NCBI GenBank assembly: GCA_951812925.1 | Contig: OX638368.1 | Coordinates: 124,643,309-124,707,308 of the forward strand | From: Calliopum simillimum | Taxonomy: Eukaryota > Arthropoda > Insecta > Diptera > Lauxaniidae | Length of the DNA: 64,000 nt | Direction of reading: 5' to 3' | Shown here: positions 35,401 to 47,700 of the stretch, one piece after another | Layout: every line of letters begins with the position of its first letter | Numbering within the stretch: the first letter of the stretch is position 1 | Position numbers and translations under genes: made by a program | Notes under the pieces: model-generated | Told to the model about the DNA's origin: nothing | The model's database searches: none | Seen by the model: the letters and a program-made list of their open reading frames with translations, nothing else

Positions 35401-38400
35401 ACTTAATTTGAATTAATATTGCGTATCTATACTTCTGTACTATTTATATAAAATTGCTTATATGAAAACCCTATGTAACGATTTGGTGCAAAATATACCG
35501 AACCGATTTTAATAATTTTTTTTTAAAACGTTCTACGTGTGGTGAGGAACAGGATTGTATACTTATTTTTTTGGTTTTTAAAAGATAAACCTTTTTGTTT
35601 TTAGTATGAAAATTCAATGCTTGCATGAAAATGATCGTTTGTATTTCAGTCGCTATAGCTTGCTGCGCCAAGAGTTATGTGTTGTTGTTGTCATATCCTT
35701 CTCTTTCATTTACTGTTTTTCTTTTTATTCTTGATGTTGTTTTGTTGATGAGAGCCAAAATGAGAGTGATTTCGTCAGTGGTGCCAACTCAATATTTTCA
35801 ATATTTTTGGACTTTTAACGATGTTGTTCAATATTTTTCAATTCTTTTTGACTTCTTACGATATTTTGGATGTTTTTCGAAACACTTGGACTTTGACCGA
35901 TTTCTTCGATGTACATATTTCACTATTTTTCGAAACTTTTGATTTTGTTTCGATGTATTGGATGTTTTGTCTTTAGGCTTCCACCGATTTCTTCAATGTG
36001 TTTCAATTTTTTTCAAAACTTTTGGGTTTTTACCGATATATAGGATGTTTTTTGATTTCTTTTTTGTAATTTTACCGATATTTTAGATGTTTTTCGATAA
36101 ACTTAGACTTTTGCCGATTTGTTCGATGTGTTTGAATATTTTTCAAAACTTTCGGACTTTTACCAATATATAGGATGTTGAACTTTAACCGATATTTTGG
36201 ATGTTCTTCTACAAACTTGGACTTTACCGATTTCTTCGTTGTGTTTCAATATTTTTCGGAACTTGGACCCTTTTTTATTTCACTATTTTCCGAAACTTTT
36301 GAACTTCTTTCGATATATGTGTTGGATGTTTTTCGATACATGTATTTGAACTGTTATCGATAAGGATGTTTTTTAATAAACTTGGACTTTATCCGATTTC
36401 TTCGATGCTTCAATGTTTTTCGAAACTTTTGGACGTTTTTCGATATATTGGATCTTTTTCGCTTTATTTAGACTTTTACTGATTTTTTTATATATAGTAT
36501 TTATTGATTTGAATCGTGCGCATAGAAGAACTTAGTCTTTAACATGCCACTTTTTCATAATAATAACAATCAAGTATTATTATTTCTTCGATGTTTTCCA
36601 ATACTGTTGGAATTTTACCGATTTTAAGATATTTTTCGACATTTTTGGACCTTTACCGATATTTTAGATGTTTTTCAATATTTTTCGAAACTTTTGGACT
36701 TTTACCGATGTTTTTCGTTATTTATTTGGATTTGTACCTATACTTTAGATGTTCTTCTATACTTTTAGACTTTTACCGATATTTTAGATGTTTTTCGTTA
36801 CATTTGGGCTTTTACCGATTTCTTCGGTGTATTTCGATACTTTTGGACGTTTTTCTAAAAACTTGGACTTTTACCGATTTCTTCAATGTGTATTTTAATA
36901 TTTTTCTATACTTTTTTTAAAAAATATAAAAAAGTTTTCTTTATTAGCTTTTTGGTGCAATTTAGCTTTTTATTAAAACCCGTGCAACGCCGGGTAAAAC
37001 AGCTAGTAATATATATTATTCTTTTTAGCACAATAAAAATATCTACGGATTTACAAGTCTATATGTCTACAATGGATGATGATCTATTGAATAAACTAAC
37101 GCAGCAGATATTTTCCAAACACATTGCATCTTATATTGAAATTGAATCAAAATGCTTAAATGACAAGTGTTCCACAGAATTAGAAAAATACTATTCAAGC
37201 AAGAAACATCAAAAGAAACAAACCGAACGTTTTCAAGAACTGCGTAGAGATATGCAAGCACTCATTGGTACCCGTGCAAACATAAATATAGCACAAATCG
37301 AGGACTATGGTGGAGAAACATTTCTTTCGGAGGAATTGTCAATCAATATGCTGCAGGAAGCAAAAGCCGCTTTAAAACGTTGCCGACTTTTATCCACTGA
37401 GGTTGAGTTACCGTCAAATGTCATAAAGCTTAACGATATTTTGTTACGATTTTTAATGCATGAGCATGTCAACTATGCACTTGAACTTGGCCTACAAGCG
37501 ATTCCAATTGCAGAAAGTAAAACTTTTCCACAAATATACTTCTTCGATGTTGTACAAAAAACAAATATTATTGTGCATTTACTGGGAAAGCTTTGCACTA
37601 CATCAGTGCTTCCATGTATAATGTTGGTATATTCAAATATATTTCAAATTCAAATTTTAATATTTTTTATGTTTTCCTATATTTTCAGAAATACACAAAA
37701 ATATTCCGACTATGTATTTAAAAAAAGAATACTAATGGAGCAGATCGAATCGAAGTTGGATCAAGGCTTAGATCGTTCTATAAATGCAGTCATTGGTTGG
37801 GTGAAAGTGTACTTACAAAGTGAGCAAAAGAAAACTGATTACAAGCCCGAAGCGGATGTCGACACAATATCATCTTCAGTAAGAAAAAAGACCGAAGCTT
37901 TTAGTAGTAGTTTGTACTTTTATAAAAATTGTATAATTTATGTTTACTTTTTAATTAATTTCAAGGCTTGTCTTCATGTTGTTCAACAACTTTTGCCAGT
38001 AATTGGGCAAATCAAGAAGTGTGTTGATGGAGAAAACTTGCAAAATGTATTGAATGAGTTTGGCGTCCGCTTGCACCGTGTAATTTATGATCATTTGCAA
38101 ACTATGCAATTTAACACAGCTGGAGCAATGTGTGCAATTTGTGATGTTAACGAGTATCGTAAATGTATACGTGATCTGGAGAGTCCATTAGTATCACAAT
38201 TATTCGATATGCTTCATGCATTATGCAATTTACTGCTGGTGAAGCCCGAAAACTTGCTTGAAGTTTGCACTGGTGAAACATTAGTAAGTTAAAAGCTTTA
38301 TTTCACACAATACGCACTGTAATACATTTGCATATATTTGCAGAACCATTTGGATAAATCCGTTGTACGTCAATTTATTCAACTGAGAGCGGACTTCCGA

Positions 38401-38442
38401 ACAATGAAAACTACCAACTACCTAAAGGGAATCTTAGAATAA
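32414..38442 (+). CDS. Sec10: Exocyst complex component 5 (Sec10), complete
   Basis: Exons: 32414-32446, 32544-33236, 34598-34815, 37029-37622, 37689-37878, 37966-38283 and 38344-38442. All joins are in phase, giving 714 residues (human EXOC5 708, from memory). The translation aligns with EXOC5 almost without gaps from memory. Examples: EFIERLTWR, VNTPRSRTVEAQKL, YEAADIIQKLYTIS, GETFLSEELSINMLQEAK, VDGENLQNVLNEFGVRLHR, CDVNEYRKC and LFDMLHALCNLL. Known: Sec10 is one of eight exocyst subunits. It binds Sec15 and helps tether secretory vesicles to the plasma membrane; structurally it is an N-terminal coiled coil followed by helical CorEx bundles. The third intron (2.2 kb) holds a Helitron. The fourth donor, AAT|GTTGGT, is weak but is the one that keeps frame and alignment. 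Confidence 0.96.
33890..34170. repeat. Diverged ~130-bp direct repeats in a Sec10 intron
   Basis: GGGCGTGGCATCGCCCATTT and GGGGGCGTGATACCCCCATT start two related units. Both continue through ATTATTTGTC(C/T)TGGTGCT and CAAAT(C/T)TCAT. Similar sequence is at 42600-42800. Part of an unclassified dispersed repeat. The rest of this intron (33237-33889) shows nothing I recognise. Confidence 0.5.
34931..35180. mobile_element. 250-bp inverted-repeat element in a Sec10 intron
   Basis: The ends ATTGGTTTATCACTTATG and their inverse (CATAAGTGATAGACCAAT) enclose AT-rich sequence with CTAACCTAAAAG. A related right end is at 40710-40740 and related inner sequence at 31985-32070. A small family. Confidence 0.6.
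35426..37006 (+). mobile_element. Helitron-like element, non-autonomous
   Basis: The 3' end has the diagnostic Helitron form: a short GC hairpin (CCCGTGCAACGCCGGG, 36979-36994), eight bases, then CTAG followed by T. A plausible 5' end is A|TCTATACTTCTG at 35425-35426. No Rep/helicase coding is present; most of the body is the degenerate tandem array 35795-36920. It lies in the third Sec10 intron and its end is 22 bp before the exon at 37029. The 3' end is well supported, the 5' end is inferred. Confidence 0.65.
35795..36920 (+). repeat. Degenerate ~35-40-bp tandem array in a Sec10 intron
   Basis: Many variants of TTTTGGACTTTTACCGAT + TTCTTCGATGTTTTTCGA. The long open frames here are products of the T-rich repeat, not genes. 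The same unit, reversed, is at 21340-21790. Confidence 0.8.
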
Positions 38443-38486
38443 GATTATGATATAATATGAATCAATTAACATATATACCACATAAA

Positions 38487-38492
38487 AATAAA
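38487..38492 (+). terminator. Candidate Sec10 polyadenylation signal
   Basis: AATAAA 45 bases after the Sec10 stop codon; the next gene starts only 350 bp after that stop. Confidence 0.55.
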
Positions 38493-38497
38493 AATGT

Positions 38498-38646
38498 TAT
38501 CGTTCGCTTTATTGTGTGCTACCTGGGTATACGCATATCAATTGGCTACTGAACAATGCTTCGGTAGCGATACTTAATTAGCAAATCATTATTGTTTGTA
38601 TTTCCATTGTTATCGCTCAGATAAAGTTGATACGTGGGTCGATAAT
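38498..38646 (+). promoter_or_regulatory. GATA-motif cluster upstream of the Npc2-family gene
   Basis: Within the 349 bp between the Sec10 stop and the Npc2 start are TTATCG (38498), TTATCG (38610), AGATAA (38619) and GATAAT (38641). GATA factors drive many gut- and fat-body-expressed fly genes, and secreted Npc2 proteins are often gut-expressed. The link is inference, since GATA motifs are frequent in AT-rich DNA. Confidence 0.3.
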
Positions 38647-38791
38647 ACGTTATTTCAAAAACGAAATCAAAGAACTGCATTCGTTCACCCGTGTAGTTCG
38701 TTTTTGTGTGTAAACAAACTTAACTGTTGCGAGCGGTTGGTTGCTTCGTAGCTAATTTATTTAAAGAATAACATTTTAATTTGCGTTTAGG

Positions 38792-41700
38792 ATGCTTACT
38801 GTCAACATTTTTTTAAAAATTCTTCTGATATATTGTGGACTTTTGGCTTTTGTATGGCGCGCGGAAAAGAATGTTGTTAGCGGCAGCAACTTAGCAGCAA
38901 CTACTACTAATATCTTAAAAAAAATATTAAAATCCCGTAACCTACCATTTGAGGATTGTGGTAAGATAATACATAGAAATAAACACAAAGAATTTTTAAA
39001 CGTTATATAAAAAAAGGTTTAATTTACATACTTGTTGTAAGAGTATTTTTGACTATTTTATTGAAATTTTGTATATGGTTCAAACGACCAACCAGGCAGC
39101 GCTTTAAGTTCTAAAAAAATGGGAATAACAAATGTAATTTGTGTGGTTCCAATGGCAAAGCTTATGTATGGCGACAACCGAACACTGAATATAATATTAA
39201 AAATAGTCATTTCGCGGTGAAACATGGGACGGATCTATGATGGTTTGGGGTTGTATGTCCAGTAAAGGTATCGTGATTTTAGTGTTTATCGATGGTAAAA
39301 TGGATAAGTTTGGTTACCTTGAACATTTTCAAAAATGATTTTAAGAAAAGCGCTAAAAAACTTGGTAAACTCTCAAAAGAAGCTCAAAAAGCTGTGTATA
39401 ATGTCTAGCCCTAACCGCCAAAAAGACAACCGTCACGATTCGGAGTCGTGTCTATACGAATCTTTTCTTCAAATTTCATAACTGTAAAGACTTTTACGAG
39501 TTATAGCGAAAGCAATTTCGACTTTTGCATGCAAAGATATTTGCAAAAACCTGTAAAATTTTATTTTGGTAAGTTAAGTCTTTTTGGCAGCAAGGGTTTG
39601 ATATGAATGAAGCAGTCGTATGAAAACAAAAGTAGTTTAAATAAAGTAAAGTTATTAAATATCACTCAAACCTCCTGCAGGATAATAACTTTTGACCCTT
39701 TTTTACTATGTTACCATTGGAAAAGTATTTGTGTGTGGAGTTAAAAAACTGTTTTTTGATATATTTAAGGTTATCTATATATTAACACGCAAGACAAAAA
39801 TTTGTCCTACCTTTTTTACTATCCCAGTGTGCCAGACGGTTCAAATATCCGCTTTTTTATCCGTTACGGATCGGTTACTGATCCGTTGGCGGGAGAGATT
39901 CCCAAAAAAAAAAGCGGATCTTTTTTTTTTTGGAATTCCTCCCGCAAACGGATCCGTAACGGGTAAAAAAGCGAAGATATGAACCGTCTGGCACACTGGG
40001 ATGTTAGAAATGGAGCACGACTTTGAAATATACACTATTGGAAAGGTATTTGTGTGTAAATGTGCACAAAGTTAAAATTATTTTAATATTGTATTTTGTC
40101 ACCAAGCCAGGTAAAATTAAATGCCAATTTTTCAATACTAACAACGACAAAATAAGTGGTCATACAGAGCTGAAAAGAAGATACAGCACAAAGAGAAAGA
40201 CAAAAGGCTTACTGACACTGACTTCATGTTTTTTGTTTTCTTTTCTTTTCACATTTGTCATTGTAACAGAGATGAAAAATGAGCTTTTTTATATTGTACC
40301 GATTAGCAAAAAAAGTACTAAATCTGTCCAAAAAGTACCAAAATTATTTAATACATTTGTGGCCAAATTTCGGCCACATGGCGATCTCTAGTATGCAAAA
40401 CAGGAAAAAGTACTTTCTTTACATGAAAGCAGGTTATATAGTAAGTTAAAAACACTAGTCTTTTTCTGCGAAACCTAATTTCGATATCTTTATTTTCCAT
40501 CAAAATAACGTAAACTATAACTTTAACTTTTTACGTTAGGATATCTCTGAGAAGGAAAAAATAGATATCGATATAGTTCAAATCGAGTTTTGAAGATAAA
40601 AACAAGCACTATACCATATTAAGTTTTATGTTCAGAAATTACCTTGTCTTGTTATATAACCTCAAATACCGCAAAAAATTGTGTTTTTTGAACTTTTATG
40701 TTAGTATATTAGAAAAACCATACGTGATAGGGCGATTCTAATGCTGAATTCGAGTTTAACATTGTAAAATACATCGAAAACGACTATTTTTATTTTTATA
40801 TGTTGTATTTTTTTTTTTTTTTTTAGTCGCACCATCAAAGATATAGGGGGTTATCGTGAATAAATATTCCCGGGGAATTTTCTTAGACTGCCGTGCATTC
40901 AAACTCCTCGGGAATCTTGATTCACAATAACCCCCATAGAAAAATGCATAAAGGATCTGATGCGATTTTATAAATATTATTTTTTGATAAAACATGGGCT
41001 AAAAATTCGAAATACATACTTTATTTTTGACGACATCAGGGAATATCTTTTTGTTCGTTCAAGGCAAGTGTCAGGCTTACGACACTAGAAAAATTCCTTA
41101 ACACTGGTAATGAGAGCGGAAAGCGATCGCTCAATTCTGTGCACACAAAAACCTTCATCCGGCCCTGCAGCAGACACGCGTTTACTTTTTTTTTAACAAT
41201 TATCTAATCATAATGTCTGAAAACATCCAAAAATATTCTTTTATAAAAATTAAATTCTCACACTTATCAAATCAATCAATCAATCCATAAAAATAATTCG
41301 ATCGATTAAATTATGTATAAAATCTTAAAGAATAAGTTAATTAATGGCAGCATTTGAAGGAGAAGGGGAACAATTTTTTGGTGGAAATCTCGAACTCCAA
41401 CGATGTAAACTTGTTGAAGTATTATTTGTATACCCTACATCCAGGGTGTAATCACTTTGTCCTTCCGTTTGTAATGCAAAGAAGAAGGCGTGGCAAGTAT
41501 GGAAAGTGTATATATTCTTGATCGAAGTCACCTCCTGAGTCGATATACATAGGTATGTCCGACTGTCTGTCTGTCTGGCTGGCTGTCTGTGGAAATAATT
41601 TTCACGGGAAAACTAAGCAATATAACTCGATGAAATATGTTATACAGCCTCCGTCCGAGCGAAATCAGTCAACGTAATAAAAAAAAAATGGTTTAGAATA

Positions 41701-44700
41701 GTCCCAGCAATCTTACAATGTTCTACCGATTTCTACCCACCCTGTTTAGGTATAAAATTATCAAAAAATCCAAAACATCAAAAAATTTTAAATGTTTTCT
41801 TCACATGAAATGCCCTCTATGTAAAAATCGTTCATGATGAGCCTTTCGCAAATGAAATCATTTCTTTTTAAATATCATTTCACTATCTAATTTTCTCTAA
41901 TATCTGTATATTTTGACTTTAAATTGCAAAAACAAAAAAAAAAAAAAAAACGTTTGATTAGACCACGCCCATTACTCGCAGATTCACCAAATACAGATAA
42001 TAATAAAAGTAATTCGATTGTTTCTTTAAACCTTTTAAGACCAACAACAATTTATTGATGGCGACTGACATTTATTACTTTTTTGGTAGCAGCATTGATT
42101 ATCATAATTTTCTAATAAACAACGTAAAAAAACAAAAACAACAACAAAAATAGCACGGTTTTAATAATTAACCGATAGGTGAGCGCTGTGTTATCACCTG
42201 CCTCTACATTTTTGTATAATCTTCGATGGTATATGACGGTGCTTGTGGGAATTTTTAATTTTATTTTTGGTCTTGCATCACATTTTATTGATTATCTATA
42301 GGAATTTTTTCTTTTTTTTATCAATGCCCAATCTTAAATGCATATGATATATGTACGTATACAATATATTTAGGTAGCAATTTATATTTGGCAATGAATG
42401 AATATGTGACTCAGAATAAAGAAAAAATCACAGTGATTTAAATCATAATGACGTTAGCACTACATCTAATCAATGCTAATAATGAAACTGTAAGTTATCA
42501 AATAATTCCTTTATTATCTATAAAAAATTAATTTGCTTTATAAAAATAAGTGCTATAAATTATTTTACTTATCGGAATTTTTCAAATAACTTGATTGGGA
42601 AAAAGAGGTAAGTTTATCCTGAACAAAATTTTCCAGTGGATGTTATTTGTCCTTTGCATAAATATCAAATCTCATCCATCTGCGTCAGATTTTGTTTTTA
42701 AGGATGCGGCAGTCCCAATGGCCAACAATTAACCTAATGCCCTAAACGAATATACCACAACTCAACCATCTGCGTCATAAAGTTACAGCGATATGACGAA
42801 TTTCACATTATGTTGGGCGTAGCTCCACCTATTCTTCTGAAATAGGACTTTCTCCTGATCGATACTTACACACTGTGAAAATTTAATCAAAGCAAAATAG
42901 ATAGTTCCCGCGTCCATAAAAGACAGAAAAATGTTAACAATAAAATGTAAGAGCATCTCCTTAATGGAGAATTATATGATGTGCAAATAGTATACAATGT
43001 ATGCAAAAGAGTTACCATTTTGAAAATTAAGTTTAGAACAGCTTTACTTATTTAGGCAGCCAGACATCTTGCAAACTATTGCTGGAACGAGAAATACGTG
43101 AATCTGTGAAATTGGAAAAGATTGAAAGCACTGGGCCTTATCATGAATAAACATTCTCGAGCATTTTTTCTGCGATTCCCTAGTATGCAATCGAAAAAAA
43201 AAAGTTTCTGGAGGGGCAAAATTCACTAAAAAGTAAGGTTATCAGCAATAAATTGTGAGACATATTTTGTAAGAATTTATTCTCCTACTTTTAACAGAAA
43301 ATTTAAAGGGTATATAAATCGATACCCCATACGAAAAATAGGATGATTCATTTATCTTATAGACTAAGATCACATAAATTTTGAAAAACAAGGTGTATAG
43401 GAAATTTATAGAGAATCGATAGCTTAGCATATGTTTATTACGAGTCCATCAGTCTGTCATGCTAAAACGGTAGCCTAAGTATGTGATCGGCCTGAAAAGG
43501 CTGCAAAAATCAGTTTTTTGCAAATATCTCGCTAAGGGTTAACTATATAGAAAAATGTTTGTCGACAAATTTGTATCGCATAAAATTTTCTTTAGAAAAT
43601 CGTAAAAGTTGTATTCTTCTAATAGTTCCTTAATTATAGTATTTTAAAAATCAACATTCACATTACTCTCCACACTTCTACGAAAAATATGACATTTGAA
43701 AATTTCGTCGAAAAGTAGGATGTTTCTCGATACCTCTGACGAACATTGGCGTAGCTAGGGGGTGGCATGGTTGGGCCCACCGTAGAAAAATCGACAATAT
43801 ACTATTTACTATATCAAATACCTTGCAGCGGCTGTTCAGATGGGCGACTGTCCACCCTAGAAAAATTCCCTAGCTACGCCACACAGTGTCGCGAGCCCAT
43901 ATATAGAGCGGCCAAAACTAGTAAACGTTATCCGATTTTGATAAAATTGCACAGTGATGCTTTTTATTAAGATTATGAAAATTTTAGCAAATGGGCGTGG
44001 TCCGCCCCTTTTTAAACCGACTCCCAGTACAAACGTATTAGTATCGGGTGATTTTGTTAAAGGTTTTTTATACCAATAAAAAGGTTAAATATTAACCTTT
44101 TAAATACTTTTTGGTTTTTTACGATCGGATAAGAAACAAAAAAGTTATAGCAGATATAACTTAAAATTAAAGTGAAATATTTCAATTTAGGTAATTCACT
44201 CATTTTAGAAAGTAAAAAAAAAGACTTTTACTTAAAATATTGGGTTTGAAAGCTAAACAGTTAAAAAGATGAAATTTTAAGCTTTAAAATACTTTTTGAT
44301 CTATTCTGATCGGTTAAGAAACAAAAAAGTAATGGACGTTAGAGTTCAAAGTTAATATGATATATTTACAATTTTGGTACTCGCTCGTTTTAGAAAACGA
44401 TAAAAAGGACAATTTTAATGCTAGAAAGATGTTTTAAAAACCAAAATTTGCAAAATTGCATCAACTTTAATTTTTGTTAAAAAATTTTTTTTTTTTTCGA
44501 CTAACGGTTTTTAAGTTATTTGTCAAAAAATTACTTTTTTGATCTTTAAACCCCCAAAAGGGGGGTTAAACCCCCAAAAGGGGGGTTAAGCCCCCTGTTG
44601 AGCCAAGGAACTTTTTTTTTGTAAGGTGACTATGGTCCAATAAACAACTGTGTCAAGTTTCTAGCCCGCAGCAATTTTTTTCTTTAAGATATTTAATTTT

Positions 44701-47700
44701 ACTCTCCTAAGAATATTAATTTTTTATTGAATTTTAATCGAGGTCACTTTAGAAAATTAACGAAAAAAAAAAATTGGGGCACATTGGGGCACTTTTTTTT
44801 TCATATGCTTGTACACTGCACTTACCTCTTTTATTTCTAATTAAGGCAATAGGGTCTTTTTTTTTTATGGTCTCCCAAAGTTTTCTTTAGAATTCACAAA
44901 TTAGCAAAAAAATATATGTCCAATAAAGTAACTTTAAACAAAAGGTTAATATAAAAATCTGCTCAAAAATTGGTCTACTACATAGAAAAATATTATTTAT
45001 TCCTAAAAAGTTAGTTTTAACTAAGGTATTTAGTAAAATAGGCCTGCTTTAGATTTAAGAATCATGGAACGAAATTTTTTTTTTTTGTGGCATTTATTCT
45101 ATTTTTCCAAAACTCTAAGTTTACGTGGCTCGTACAACTATGCTTTTAAGATATATTATTTTTTTTTTTAAATTTCTATTAGTTTAAGTAAACTTAACAA
45201 TATGCCATCCTTGATGAGTTTATATTTAAGACTTTAACTTTGACCCTTTTGGCCGCACTCGCGACACTGTGCGCCAATGCTGACGAAATATATTTTTTAA
45301 CGAAAAGTAAGATGTTTCATAGTTGCTTAATACTAAATGAATTACTCTACTTTTCGTAATGACATCAAAATATTGTTTAACATAAGGAGTGAGATTAAAA
45401 AAATCTTAACACACGTTTTACCAAATAATTTTTTTTGGGTGTAAAATTCAAAAATTTCTTTGATCTAGTTATCTTTGAAAAATATGTCGATTCTTATTTT
45501 TAATGACAAACATGTTGATTTGTTGTGAGTTTGATCAAAATGAGTAAAGGAAAAGAAGTACGTCCTAAAATTATTAAAAATTTTCAAAAAAATCCAAATT
45601 GGTCCTACAAAAAATTGGCCAAAGAATTGAAGGTCTGCCGTCAAACTGTTTCCAATGTTATTAAACAGTTTCAGGAGAATTTGACCATCGATAGGAAATC
45701 TGGTTCGGATAGAAAACAAGGACCACATGATATTGGGAAGGCCAAGAAAATTGAGAGCATATGGAAAAGATCTCCAAACACATCTGCTAGAGAAGCTGCT
45801 CGTTTAGCCCAGTTCTCTGACTATTTGGTGCGAAAAGTTAAAGCCAATGCAGGTTTGAAAACATACAAAGTTCAAAAAGTTCCAGACAGGAATGCTGCCA
45901 AAAGTAGGGCTCGGAAATTAAAATCGAATTTGAATACTCATATATTTGAAAATGTTCGTCAGCTTTTTAATGAAAATTTCAGGGTTTATGTAGAAAAGTA
46001 TGAGCTTTTGAAAAAAAGTGATGACGAACATTTTTTTTTTTAAATTCAAGTGGGAAAAATGTTATTTTTAATTTAAAAGCCATTTTGGGGCGTAGTGCAT
46101 CCTTTTTTATTTTTTTGAATATTTTTATATAAAAGTTTTTATACTATAAAATTTTTTTTCAGACTCTCAAAATTTGTTATCTTTTATGGTTATCATGTTA
46201 TGAATTTTTGAAGTTGTTCTCATCATACCATATTGGGCCACCATGAGTATGAGTAACCATGATTATGTACATTAGAGTAGCCGTAAATGGCTTTTTGTCG
46301 AATTTGAATGATGGATAGTCGTTAATTGACTTCAAATATTGAACAAATTTTTTTCAGATTCTTAAGTTTAGCACTGAATACCAAAGATATGTATGTCGAA
46401 AAACTTACAAGGGGACCCCAGCCTTCGATAAAAATACATAAATTATTTTTTTTAAATATTTCCAATGGAAATGCTACCTTAGGAAATGTTTAATGATTTT
46501 GTGCGAGCCTTAATTTTCTTACATAAGAGTAGTACATTAGGATGGCAGGTACTGAGAACTGGTGGGTCAGTACTAAAATGGGGTACTTCTTGCCAATGAC
46601 TTTCGGAGCAAAAAGAAAGGGCTCTTTGAGATATAAATATTAATATATCAAACTTTAAGATCGGACTTTATATGCCGAAGTTATGATGAAAAATGTTAAT
46701 TTGCGACCCCTACGTTCAAACAACATTTTTTTTTTTTAAATTACCTTGCAAAAATGCTTTGGATTCGATGGTGTATGTAGGACTTTTTTTCTGCTACGGT
46801 CTAATGTAAAGTATATAATACAATACATTTTTCAGTTTTCTTTCAGAGTCTTCGTAAAATCAAATCACCCTGTACGTTTAGCTACAAAGGTTAAGATAAT
46901 CCCTAAATCAGCAAAATTGAGTAAAAGTTTTCATATTTTGCTTCATATACGAGTATTTTAATGTGGGCAAATGAGAAAATATATTATGACCTATATAATA
47001 ATGTAAATTGCGGACTGAAGAAGGGTCATACGATTGTATATTATTTAATAATGTTTGTTCATATAAAATAAATAATTTTTATGGTGTAAGCTTTTTTCGA
47101 TATGTACCAACATACGTACAAATTGTATACTGATCGTATCCGTCATATTATTTGATTTTTCATGTTTATTTTATTTTCTGCGACCATTGATCTCAGAATT
47201 TGGAAACTACTTATTATTTTTCTATATTACTCGAAGAAAACGTGTGTTTTCATTTGGCTGTGCTTTATGATTTATTTCTTTATTTGAAAATTATAAAATT
47301 GACACGTTTTACTAAACAAGAATTGTACTTTCTTTCTTCAATAAACGACGAATTAATATAATTTTTGATAATAAATAAAAACACAAATTGACATAATTGC
47401 TGTTTTGACGTCATAGCAATAATCCTTTCGGTTTTTCAAGTGTGTACTACACCAGATGAATAGATTTATAAAACTCGTCACAAAAAACAGACCTACAAAT
47501 TAACAACTTGTTTTCAATTCTCGTACTTTATAGACGTGAATAAATATTCCCGGGTGTAGCGGTTGTATTATTTAACCAACATACTTCAACACACTTTCTT
47601 AAGTTATACTCAACAATACTTAAATAAATTCATCAAATATCCTTTTACATTATTTTTTGAAATGTATAAAATAAAATTTAATTTTTTCATTCGATCTAAA

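Noticed and set aside
35625..36920. Several 60-110 codon frames rich in Phe, Tyr and Leu
   Set aside because: They are products of the T-rich tandem array, not genes.
36886..37028. Extension of the open frame upstream of the Sec10 exon at 37029
   Set aside because: It reads through the Helitron end and intron T-tract; the acceptor at 37027-37028 and alignment with EXOC5 place the exon start at 37029.
39692..40035. Overlapping plus and minus frames of 96 and 64 codons
   Set aside because: Both pass through the 178-bp palindrome and mirror each other.
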